In this document: in pieces, positions 56,717 to 64,000 of the stretch
Numbering within the stretch: position 1 is the first letter of the stretch
How the letters are laid out: the number at the start of each line of letters is the position of its first letter
Source of the DNA: Pseudomonas sp. PDNC002
Lineage (GTDB): Bacteria; Pseudomonadota; Gammaproteobacteria; Pseudomonadales; Pseudomonadaceae
DNA length: 64,000 nt
Reading direction: 5' to 3'
Assembly (NCBI RefSeq): GCF_016919445.1
Contig: NZ_CP070356.1
Span: 689,501-753,500 of the forward strand
The notes under the pieces: model-generated
Told to the model about the DNA's origin: nothing
Seen by the model: the letters and a program-made list of their open reading frames with translations, nothing else
Database searches by the model: none
Made by a program: the position numbers and the translations under genes

Positions 56717-58303
56717 TTGAGCGACCAACTCTCCCGCCGCCTGGCCCTGCTTGGCGATGCCGCCAACCTGTCCCTGCTCACCCAGTGCCTGCACGGTATC
56801 GAGCGCGAATGCCTGCGCGTCGACGAACGCGGCAAGCTCGCGCTGACCCCGCATCCGCGCACCCTCGGCTCGGCGCTGACCAACCCGCAGATCACCACGG
56901 ACTACTCCGAGTCGCTGCTGGAGTTCATCACCCCGACTTCCACCAGCGTCGAGAAGACCCTGGAAGAGCTGGGCGAAATCCATCGTTTCGCCAGCGGCAA
57001 GCTCGACGGCGAATACCTGTGGAGTCCGTCCATGCCTTGCGAGCTGCCGGATGAAGAGACCATCCCGATCGCCCGCTACGGCAGCTCGCACATCGGTCGC
57101 CTGAAATACGTCTACCGCAAGGGCCTGGCCCTGCGTTACGGCAAGACCATGCAGTGCATCGCCGGCATCCACTACAACTTCTCCCTGCCCGAAGGCATCT
57201 GGGAACTGCTGCGCCAGGACGAAGGCAGCGAGAAGAGCGCGCGGGACTTCCAGTCGCACCGCTACATCGCGATGATCCGCAACTTCCGTCGCTACAGCTG
57301 GCTGCTGATGTACCTGTTCGGCGCCTCGCCGGCGCTGGACGCCGGCTTCCTGCGCGGCCGCCCGCACGGCCTGGAAGCCTTCGACGAACACACCCTCTAC
57401 CTGCCCTACGCCACCAGCCTGCGCATGAGCGACCTGGGCTACCAGAACAACGCCCAGGCGGGCCTGACGCCCTGCTACAACGATCTGGACAGCTACATCG
57501 ACAGCCTGCGCCGCGCAGTCAGCACGCCGTATGCGCCGTACGAGAAGGTCGGTACCAAGGTCGATGGCGAGTGGGTGCAGCTCAACACCAACATCCTGCA
57601 GATCGAGAACGAGTACTACTCGAGTATCCGCCCGAAACGCGTCACCTACACCGGCGAGCGCCCGATCCAGGCGCTGATGGCCCGTGGCGTGCAGTACGTC
57701 GAGGCGCGCTGCCTGGACATCAACCCGCTCCTGCCGCTGGGCATCGACGTTACCGAAGCGCGTTTCCTCGACGCCTTCCTGCTCTATTGCGCGCTCGCCG
57801 ACAGCCCGCCGCTGGGCGGCTGCGAGTGCGGCTCGGCCACCAGCAACTTCCTCAAGGTGGTCAAGGAAGGGCGTCGTCCCGGGCTGAAGCTCGAACGCGG
57901 CGGCCAGCAGATCGAAATGAAGCAATGGGCTAGCGCGCTGCTCGACGGCATCGCGCCGATCATCGAGCTGCTCGACCGCGCCAATGGCGGCAATCTGCAC
58001 GCTGAAAGCCTGGCCGAACAGCGGGCCAAGGTCGCCGATGCCGACCTGACACCCTCGGCGAAGGTCCTGGCTGAGATGCGCGAACATGGCGAGAGTTTCG
58101 AAGCCTTCGCTCTGCGTTACAGCCGCCAGCACTCCGCCACCTTGCAGGGCGAACCGCTGTCCGTGGAAGAACAGGCACGCTTCGAGGGCATGGCCAGCGA
58201 ATCCCTGGCAGAACAGGCGGAGCTGGAAAAACAGCCCGAAGGCGATTTCGATACCTTCGTCGCCGCCTACCAGGCCAGCATCCTGGGCCTGCTCAGCGTC
58301 TGA
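56717..58303 (+). CDS. gshA: Glutamate-cysteine ligase
   Basis: GshA joins glutamate and cysteine, the first and limiting step of glutathione synthesis. The 528-residue protein is a class I (gamma-proteobacterial) enzyme, with GIERECLRV (metal-binding Glu), [18 protein letters not shown], and [17 protein letters not shown]. The start is TTG at 56717, reached by comparison with the family N-terminus [12 protein letters not shown]. It is in the tex-thioesterase-gshA cluster like PA5201-PA5203. Confidence 0.96.
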   Translation: MSDQLSRRLALLGDAANLSLLTQCLHGIERECLRVDERGKLALTPHPRTLGSALTNPQITTDYSESLLEFITPTSTSVEKTLEELGEIHRFASGKLDGEYLWSPSMPCELPDEETIPIARYGSSHIGRLKYVYRKGLALRYGKTMQCIAGIHYNFSLPEGIWELLRQDEGSEKSARDFQSHRYIAMIRNFRRYSWLLMYLFGASPALDAGFLRGRPHGLEAFDEHTLYLPYATSLRMSDLGYQNNAQAGLTPCYNDLDSYIDSLRRAVSTPYAPYEKVGTKVDGEWVQLNTNILQIENEYYSSIRPKRVTYTGERPIQALMARGVQYVEARCLDINPLLPLGIDVTEARFLDAFLLYCALADSPPLGGCECGSATSNFLKVVKEGRRPGLKLERGGQQIEMKQWASALLDGIAPIIELLDRANGGNLHAESLAEQRAKVADADLTPSAKVLAEMREHGESFEAFALRYSRQHSATLQGEPLSVEEQARFEGMASESLAEQAELEKQPEGDFDTFVAAYQASILGLLSV

Positions 58304-58321
58304 TTCTGGCGAGAAACAAGG

Positions 58322-58350
58322 CCCTTCCCCGGCAACGGTGAAGGGTTTTT
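58322..58350 (+). terminator. Rho-independent terminator after gshA
   Basis: CCCTTCCCCGG and CGGTGAAGGG form an imperfect stem followed by TTTTT, about 20 bases after the gshA stop. Confidence 0.75.
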
Positions 58351-58450
58351 CTCGTTATGGCGACAGATAATCCCGATACCCACGCCGTACCCTCAGAACC
58401 GCCCGACGTCCCCGCTAGCATTGGCCCATTCCTTCCATCAGGAGGCGCCC

Positions 58451-58750
58451 ATGTTGCGCGACACCCCTTCCTCCTCCAAAGACTGGACACTCGACGAACT
58501 GGAAGAGGCCTACCAACTCGGTCTCGATAGCGGTCTGCGCGGACGCTACGTTCGACAATCTTTCTACTACAACGCAGTGCTGGCAGCCGGCTGGGAAGCG
58601 GGTTGCGAAGACGGGCTCGCCCTGCTCTGGCAGACGGAACAGCGACGCCGCCGCGAAGGCACACGCCTGATGACCCTGCACCTGCGGGTGCCCAGCGACC
58701 ATAACAGCCGCACGCACGGCTGCCTGGCGGGCTCCGACTACTCGCTGTAG
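58451..58750 (+). CDS. Small cytosolic protein with RMF-like sequence pattern
   Basis: The 99-residue protein has AGGAGGCG five bases before its ATG, a very strong ribosome binding site. The central segment LEEAYQLGLDSGLRGRYVRQ followed by SFYYNAVLAAGWEAGCEDG recalls ribosome modulation factor, which has the pattern AxQxGxxxGxxGR, an aromatic patch and WxxGWxxG. This similarity is by eye only. No signal peptide or membrane helix is seen. It lies alone between gshA and argA and its function is otherwise unknown. Confidence 0.7.
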   Translation: MLRDTPSSSKDWTLDELEEAYQLGLDSGLRGRYVRQSFYYNAVLAAGWEAGCEDGLALLWQTEQRRRREGTRLMTLHLRVPSDHNSRTHGCLAGSDYSL

Positions 58751-58751
58751 G

Positions 58752-58774
58752 AAAGGCGCCCTAGAGCGCCTTTT
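58752..58774. terminator. Compact bidirectional terminator overlapping the argA stop
   Basis: AGGCGC, CCTAGA and GCGCCTTTT form a 6-bp stem with T-runs on both strands. Only ten bases separate the two convergent genes, so the hairpin includes the argA stop codon. Confidence 0.7.
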
Positions 58775-60059
58775 CGAAGACCTGCGAGTTTCGCTGGTAG
58801 TTGTACAGCGATGCCCGCGCCGCCGGCAGCCGATCGACGCTGCTCGGCTGGAAGCCACGCTCGCGGAACCAGTGGGCGGTACGCGTGGTGAGCACGTAGA
58901 GGGTCTTGAGGCCGAGGTTGCGCGCACGCTGCTCGATGCGCTCGAGCAGGTCGTCGCCGCGTCCGCCGTGGCGGTACTCCGGGTTCACCGCCAGACAGGC
59001 CAGCTCGCCGGAGTCGGAATCGGCGATGGGATACAGCGCCGCACAGGCGATGATCAGCCCTTCGCGCTCGACGATGCTGAACTGCTCGATCTCGCGCTCC
59101 AGCACCTCGCGGGAGCGGCGCACCAGGATGCCCTGCTCTTCCAGCGGACGGATCAGTTCCAGCAGGCCGCCGACGTCTTCGATGCCCGCCTCGCGCAGCT
59201 GCTCGAACTGTTCCTGGGCCACCAGGGTGCCGTTGCCGGTGCGGGTGAACAGTTCGCTGAGCAGCGAGCCGTCCTCGGTGTAGCTGACGATGTGGCTACG
59301 GCGCACGCCCGCGCGGCAAGCCTGCGCCGCGGCGTCCAGCAACTCGCCCTGATAGCTTGCGCCAAGGCGTTCCAGGTGCGCCGGCACCTGCTGCGGGCGC
59401 AGTTCGCGCACCAGCTTGCCGGCATCGTCCATCAGGCCGCGCTCGGCTCCATAAAGGATCAGCTTGTCCGCGCCCAGGTCGATGGCCGCGCGCATGGCCA
59501 CGTCCTCGCAGGCGAGGTTGAAGATTTCCCCGGTGGGCGAGTAGCCCAGGGGCGAAAGCAGGACGATGCTGCGCTCGTCGAGCTGGCGGTTGATGCCCTT
59601 GCGGTCGATCCGACGGACTTCACCGGTGTGGTGGTAGTCGATGCCATCGACCACGCCGATCGGCCGCGCGGTGACGAAATTGCCCGAGGTCACGCGCATG
59701 CGCGAGCCCTGCATGGGCGAAGCGGCCATGTCCATGGACAGGCGTGCCTCGATGGTGATGCGCAGGCTGCCAACCGCATCGATCACACAGCCCAGGGTCG
59801 GCGCATCGGTGACGCGCAGACCACGGTGGAAGCGCGGCGCCAGCCCGTGGGAGGCCAGGCGCGCTTCGATCTGCGGGCGCGAACCGTGCACCAGCACCAG
59901 GCGCACACCCAGGCTGTGCAACAGCACCAGGTCGTGGACGATATTGCCGAAATTGGGGTCTTCGACGCCCTCGCCGGGAAGCATCACCACGAAGGTGCAG
60001 TCCCGGTGCGAGTTGATGTAGGGCGAGGCGTGGCGCAGCCAGTTGACGTAGTCGTGCAT
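58761..60059 (-). CDS. argA: N-acetylglutamate synthase
   Basis: ArgA acetylates glutamate with acetyl-CoA, the first step of arginine synthesis. The 432-residue protein has an N-terminal amino-acid-kinase fold used for arginine feedback (LVLVHGSRPQIEARL) and a C-terminal GNAT domain with ELACLAVNPEYRHGGRGDDLL and FRERGFQPSSVDRLP. The length fits the bifunctional-fold ArgA of pseudomonads. It is upstream of nothing in an operon: argE ends 180 bases before its start on the same strand. Confidence 0.96.
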   Translation of the reverse strand: MHDYVNWLRHASPYINSHRDCTFVVMLPGEGVEDPNFGNIVHDLVLLHSLGVRLVLVHGSRPQIEARLASHGLAPRFHRGLRVTDAPTLGCVIDAVGSLRITIEARLSMDMAASPMQGSRMRVTSGNFVTARPIGVVDGIDYHHTGEVRRIDRKGINRQLDERSIVLLSPLGYSPTGEIFNLACEDVAMRAAIDLGADKLILYGAERGLMDDAGKLVRELRPQQVPAHLERLGASYQGELLDAAAQACRAGVRRSHIVSYTEDGSLLSELFTRTGNGTLVAQEQFEQLREAGIEDVGGLLELIRPLEEQGILVRRSREVLEREIEQFSIVEREGLIIACAALYPIADSDSGELACLAVNPEYRHGGRGDDLLERIEQRARNLGLKTLYVLTTRTAHWFRERGFQPSSVDRLPAARASLYNYQRNSQVFEKAL

Positions 60060-60239
60060 TGCTTGAAAAGCCTGTCGTTCGAGTGGGCGGAAATCTGTCG
60101 GATGCGGCCGAAAGGCGGCCAGGGGCGGCGCGGTTATCGTCGTCGCAGGAACATCGACAGGTTTCTCCTCTTGGATAGGTCGGGCCCGTTGTCGGGGCGC
60201 TCTACAGGCAACTCTTCATCAACAGTTTCACGGACCGTC

Positions 60240-61379
60240 TCATAGACAGTAATGACGGATCAGTCCGCGCAGCAATTCCACGGTAGGCTCGATTCGGTCG
60301 AGCTCGAGGTGTTCGTCCGGCTGGTGGGCGCAGGCGATGTCGCCCGGGCCCAGCACCAGGGTCTGGCAGCCGAGCTGCTGAAGATACGGTGCTTCGGTGC
60401 CAAAGGCTACCGCTTCCGCCGTGTGCCCGGTCAGACTTTCGGCGAGTCGCACCAGCTCGCTCTGCGCCGGCTCCTCGAAGGGCGGCACGGCGGGAAACAA
60501 CGGTGCGTAATCGATCGTCACGGCGTGGCGCTCCGCCACCGGTTGCAGGCGCTCGCGGATGGCCTGGCGCAGGGCCTCCGGGGACATGCCCGGCAGCGGA
60601 CGCAGGTCGAACTCCAGCGCGCACTGGCCGCAGATACGGTTGGGATTGTCGCCGCCGTGGATACAGCCGAAGTTGAGGGTCGGCTGCGGCACGCTGAACT
60701 GCGGGTTGTTGAACTCCCGCTGCCACTGGCTGCGCAAGCCCTGCAATTCCCCCATCACGCTGTACATCGCCTCCAGCGCGCTGCGCCCCAGGCTCGGGTC
60801 GGAGGAATGGCCGCTCTGCCCGAGGATGTCGATGCGCTCCATCATCACACCCTTGTGCAGGCGGATCGGCTTGAGATTGGTGGGTTCACCGATCACCGCC
60901 GCACGCCCCAGCGGCCGTCCGGCCTCGGCCAGCGCGCGGGCGCCGGCCATGGAGCTTTCCTCGTCGCAGGTGGCGAGCAGGATCAGCGGCTGCTTGAAGG
61001 GCTGCTCCAGCAGTGGCAGCAGCGCCTCGATGGCCAGGGCGAAGAAGCCCTTCATGTCACAGGCGCCCAGGCCGAACCAGCGCCCATCGCGCTCATCCAG
61101 CCCAAGCGGATCACTTTTCCACAGCGCCTCGTCGTAGGGCACGGTGTCGGTGTGCCCGGCCAGTACCAGGCCACCGGGGCCGCTGCCCAGGATGGCGACC
61201 AGGTTGAACTTGCCCGGGGATACCGGCTGCATCTCGCAAGCGAAGCCCAGATCGACCAGCCAGTTGCCCAGCAGTTCGACCACTGGGCGGTTGGACTGGT
61301 CGAGCGTGGGCTGGGTACAACTGACCGACGGAAGGGCGATCAGCTCGGCGAAACGTTGTTTCAGGGGCGGCAACGACAT
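60240..61379 (-). CDS. argE: Acetylornithine deacetylase
   Basis: ArgE removes the acetyl group from N-acetylornithine to give ornithine in linear arginine synthesis. The 379-residue M20-family metallopeptidase-like protein has LVLAGHTDTVPYD, GLGACDMKGFFAL, and TCDEESSMAGARAL with the metal ligands and catalytic Glu. The ATG at 61379 is the family start; the frame stays open much further upstream, which I treat as chance in GC-rich DNA. It shares a strand with argA (PA5204-PA5206 in PAO1). Confidence 0.94.
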   Translation of the reverse strand: MSLPPLKQRFAELIALPSVSCTQPTLDQSNRPVVELLGNWLVDLGFACEMQPVSPGKFNLVAILGSGPGGLVLAGHTDTVPYDEALWKSDPLGLDERDGRWFGLGACDMKGFFALAIEALLPLLEQPFKQPLILLATCDEESSMAGARALAEAGRPLGRAAVIGEPTNLKPIRLHKGVMMERIDILGQSGHSSDPSLGRSALEAMYSVMGELQGLRSQWQREFNNPQFSVPQPTLNFGCIHGGDNPNRICGQCALEFDLRPLPGMSPEALRQAIRERLQPVAERHAVTIDYAPLFPAVPPFEEPAQSELVRLAESLTGHTAEAVAFGTEAPYLQQLGCQTLVLGPGDIACAHQPDEHLELDRIEPTVELLRGLIRHYCL

Positions 61380-61568
61380 GGCGTCCTCCGAAGACTGTCC
61401 TGCCACTATGGACCAAGCGCCGCCGCGGTAAAACCTCGCGGCGCCCGGCAGGAACGCTGAAGTCCTGTAAACTGCATGACTTTGAAGTCTTTTTCGCGCC
61501 CGTCGTTCCGTCCTTCGTACAGCAGGCTCGGAAAACAGGGCGCGTCCGCTCTGACCCGGACCCCCGCC

Positions 61569-62933
61569 ATGCAGAAAGAAACCGAAATCAAACTGCGCGC
61601 CAGCCGCGAAACCCTCGAAGCCCTGCGCGAGCATCCCGCGCTGAAGAAGCGCAATAAATCCGGTTGGGAACTCCGCGAACTGTTCAACCAGTACTACGAC
61701 ACCCCGACCCGCGAGCTCGCCCGCGCCCGCGTGGCGCTGCGCATGCGTCGCGACGGCGAGCAGTTCATCCAGACCCTGAAGACCCGCGGCCAGAGCGTCG
61801 CCGGCCTGTCCGAGCGCAACGAGTGGGACTGGTACCTGGAAAAGAACAAGCTCGACATCAAGAAACTCGACGACCAGTGCTGGCCGGCCGCCCTGGTCGA
61901 TCTCGACAAGAAGTCGCTCAAGCCGATCTTCAGCACCGACTTCACCCGCCAGCGCGCCGAGATCGCCTGGGGCCGCGGCAAGGCCAAGGTGGTGATCGAA
62001 GCCGCGCTGGATCTGGGCAAGGTCATCGCCGGCAAGCAGGAAGAGGAAATCTGCGAGCTGGAACTGGAACTGCGCCAGGGCGAGCCCGAGGCATTGCTGG
62101 ACCTGGCCATCGAACTGGCCGCGGACCTGGCGCTGATGCCCTGCGACATCAGCAAGGCCGAGCGCGGCTATCGCCTGTTCGATCCGGCCAGCTACAGCAT
62201 CCAGCCCGACACCCAGAAGCTGCTGCATGAAACCCCGCTGGACGGCGCCTTCGCCGCGCTGTCCTGGGCGCTGCTGGGCAGCAGCCAGCGCCTGGCCGAG
62301 CAGTACCGCTTCAACGGCCACTGGAGCCTGCTGGAAAGCTGGCTGCAGCAACTGGTCGACCTGCGCGCCCTGCTCGGCAGCCTCGGCCAGGCCGTGCCGC
62401 GCGCCAGCACCCGCGAGCTGCGCGCCGCCCTCGACGCGCTGATCGCCGACTGGCAGCCCCGCATCGAACAGGGCCGCCACGACGACGCCGTGCGCCAGCA
62501 GATGCCGGCTGCCTTCCTCGAGGAACTGGCGAACGTGCGCTGGGGTCAGTTCTCCCTGAGCACCTCGCGCTGGCTGCTGGGCAAGGCCTGGACCACCGAG
62601 CGCAACGAACGCGCCAACCGCCTGGGCGGCTCCGCCGTCGGCAAGTGGCTGCAGCGCACCCTGGCCGAAGAGGCCCAGGCCATGCCACTGCAACGCGCCC
62701 AGCAGTTGCCCGAAGTGCTCGCCGACCAACTGCCGCGCCTGCAGCGCATGCTGGTCTGGCTGCGCCTGGCGCGTGGCGTACTGGAGCTGCCGGAAACCGA
62801 CCGCCTGTATGGCGAACTGGCCAAGCTGCAGGAGCTGCTCGTCAGCCCCGACGCCGAGGGGCGCCTGGATGCCCTCGCGGCCCAGGCCCATACTGTGCTG
62901 ACCCTCAAGTCGTGGAAGGCGCTTTTGAAATAA
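61569..62933 (+). CDS. CYTH-CHAD inorganic triphosphatase-like protein
   Basis: The 454-residue protein has an N-terminal CYTH domain that starts with the signature EIKLR (ETEIKLRASRETLEAL), plus LRMRRDGEQFIQTLKTRG and EICELELELRQG, the metal and triphosphate-binding tunnel residues. A helical CHAD domain, likely polyphosphate-binding, fills the C-terminal half. E. coli YgiF has this build and is an inorganic triphosphatase. The ATG at 61569 places EIKLR near the N-terminus as expected. It is divergent from argE and corresponds to PA5209. Confidence 0.92.
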   Translation: MQKETEIKLRASRETLEALREHPALKKRNKSGWELRELFNQYYDTPTRELARARVALRMRRDGEQFIQTLKTRGQSVAGLSERNEWDWYLEKNKLDIKKLDDQCWPAALVDLDKKSLKPIFSTDFTRQRAEIAWGRGKAKVVIEAALDLGKVIAGKQEEEICELELELRQGEPEALLDLAIELAADLALMPCDISKAERGYRLFDPASYSIQPDTQKLLHETPLDGAFAALSWALLGSSQRLAEQYRFNGHWSLLESWLQQLVDLRALLGSLGQAVPRASTRELRAALDALIADWQPRIEQGRHDDAVRQQMPAAFLEELANVRWGQFSLSTSRWLLGKAWTTERNERANRLGGSAVGKWLQRTLAEEAQAMPLQRAQQLPEVLADQLPRLQRMLVWLRLARGVLELPETDRLYGELAKLQELLVSPDAEGRLDALAAQAHTVLTLKSWKALLK

Positions 62934-62988
62934 GCTGGCCCGGCATTGCTGCGGGCCCGTGACCCGCCACTGGAAGTAGGGAGTCCGC

Positions 62989-64000
62989 ATGTCCGTCTTT
63001 GCCCCATCCGCCCAGGACCGTCTGCTCGACCTGGGCGACATCCTGCGCGAGCTGGTCACTCAGGGCCGCGTCGCTCAGAACGACGCCGAACAATGCCTGG
63101 CGATCCGCCGCAGCGCGGTGAGAAACCAGCAGCATCCGCTGGAGTTCCTCGCCGCGCAGCAGGTGGAGGACCGCAAGCGGCCGGGGCGCAAGCTGGATCT
63201 GGACACCCTGGTGCAATGGCTGGCGGATTTCGCCGGCCAGCCCTATCTGCGCATCGACCCGCTGAAGATCGACGTCGCCGCGGTCACCCCGCTGATGTCC
63301 TACGCCTTTGCCCAGCGCCACCAGATCCTCGCGGTGGCGGTCGCGCCTGACGAAGTCACCATCGCCAGCGCGCAACCCTTCGTGCACGCCTGGGAAAGCA
63401 ACCTGACCCATGTGCTCAAGCGCCCGATCAAGCGCGTGGTCGCCAACCCGGTGGACATCCAGCGCTTCACGGTGGAGTTCTACCGCCTGGCCAAGTCGGT
63501 CAGCGGCGCCACCAACAAGGACCAGAAGATCAGTGGTGTCGGCAACTTCGAGCAGTTGCTCAACCTGGGCGCCAGCGACCAGGAGCCCGATGCCAACGAT
63601 GCGCATATCGTCACCATCGTCGACTGGCTGTTCCAGTACGCCTTCCAGCAGCGCGCCAGCGACATCCACATCGAGCCACGCCGCGAGCAGGGCACCGTGC
63701 GCTTCCGCATCGACGGCGTGCTGCACAACGTCTACCAGTTTCCCCCGCAGGTCACCATGGCGGTGGTCAGCCGCCTGAAGTCCCTGGGCCGGATGAACGT
63801 CGCCGAGAAGCGCAAACCGCAGGATGGCCGGGTGAAGACCAAGACCCCGGAAGGCGCCGAGGTCGAATTGCGCCTGTCGACACTGCCCACCGCCTTCGGC
63901 GAGAAGATGGTGATGCGGATCTTCGACCCCGAGGTGCTGCTCAAGAGCTTCGACCAGCTCGGCTTCTCGCCGGATGACCTGCGCCGCTGGGAAAGCATGA
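62989..64000 (+). CDS. GspE/PilB-family secretion ATPase, 3' end cut by window
   Basis: The first 337 residues of a type II secretion/type IV pilus ATPase (PA5210 type) are present. They include an N-terminal MshEN-like domain (residues about 10-150), the linker, and the start of the ATPase domain with ASDIHIEPRREQGTVRFRIDGV (Asp box region) and LPTAFGEKMVMRI. The Walker A motif lies beyond the window edge. TAGGGAG precedes the ATG. No other secretion gene is visible around it, so it is an isolated ATPase and not a standard pilB. Confidence 0.92.
   Translation, partial: MSVFAPSAQDRLLDLGDILRELVTQGRVAQNDAEQCLAIRRSAVRNQQHPLEFLAAQQVEDRKRPGRKLDLDTLVQWLADFAGQPYLRIDPLKIDVAAVTPLMSYAFAQRHQILAVAVAPDEVTIASAQPFVHAWESNLTHVLKRPIKRVVANPVDIQRFTVEFYRLAKSVSGATNKDQKISGVGNFEQLLNLGASDQEPDANDAHIVTIVDWLFQYAFQQRASDIHIEPRREQGTVRFRIDGVLHNVYQFPPQVTMAVVSRLKSLGRMNVAEKRKPQDGRVKTKTPEGAEVELRLSTLPTAFGEKMVMRIFDPEVLLKSFDQLGFSPDDLRRWESM

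Noticed and set aside
61380..63059. Upstream extension of argE by 560 codons
   Set aside because: The extra sequence is the antisense of the CYTH-CHAD gene, and argE homologues start at MSLPPLKQRF.

Overview
The window is a GC-rich, gene-dense piece of a Pseudomonas chromosome. The arcDABC operon, fabY, amgRS, ldcA, argA and argE, the PA5187-PA5190-like genes and the TAGGAGCGAGCTTGCTCGCG-type REP sequences all point to the P. aeruginosa / P. nitroreducens / P. citronellolis side of the genus. The species cannot be fixed from the sequence alone. I saw no rRNA or tRNA genes, CRISPR arrays, prophage or complete insertion sequences. PAO1 locus numbers quoted below come from memory and were not searched.

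1-10.4 kb, surface polysaccharide block. Two glycosyltransferases (GT4 and GT2 type) precede a complete dTDP-L-rhamnose operon, rmlBDAC. It is followed by a 1330-residue multidomain protein (sulfotransferase, coiled coil, RgpF-like rhamnan domain, HAD-like domain) and by cysC, the adenylylsulfate kinase that makes the sulfate donor PAPS. Together they suggest synthesis and sulfation of a rhamnose-containing surface glycan. This is the most unusual part of the window.

10.4-21.3 kb, regulation and arginine fermentation. A dctB/dctD-like C4-dicarboxylate two-component pair is followed directly by arcDABC (arginine deiminase pathway) behind a good ANR/FNR-type promoter. The dctPQM transporter that follows dctBD in PAO1 is absent here. 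fabY, the initiating beta-ketoacyl synthase of fatty acid synthesis, comes next.

21.3-35.7 kb, mixed housekeeping and orphan genes: HDOD protein, DJ-1/PfpI protein, rlmI, a small exported protein, ilvD, a lone type IV pilin, an NCS2 nucleobase permease, a metallophosphoesterase, a DUF2868/DUF3482 membrane-GTPase pair, two tandem paralogous exported proteins of unknown function, and folA.

35.7-48.5 kb: an acyl-CoA dehydrogenase / 3-hydroxyacyl-CoA dehydrogenase pair with a divergent LysR regulator, a nitroreductase, a Baeyer-Villiger-type flavin monooxygenase, a RecQ helicase with an unusual domain order, pckA, hslO, a PAP2 phosphatase and hslR.

48.6-64 kb: rimB-rimK, ldcA, the amgS/amgR envelope-stress two-component system, tex, a hotdog thioesterase, gshA, a small RMF-like protein, argA, argE, a CYTH-CHAD triphosphatase-like protein and the start of a GspE/PilB-type secretion ATPase cut by the window edge.

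Intergenic DNA is rich in repeats: five copies of a composite inverted repeat (CCCTCTCCC/GGGAGAGGG ends), classical REP sequences, three copies of a GGCGGATAACGC repeat, and a roughly 144-bp MITE-like element whose two ends supply the stop codons of the convergent genes ldcA and amgS.
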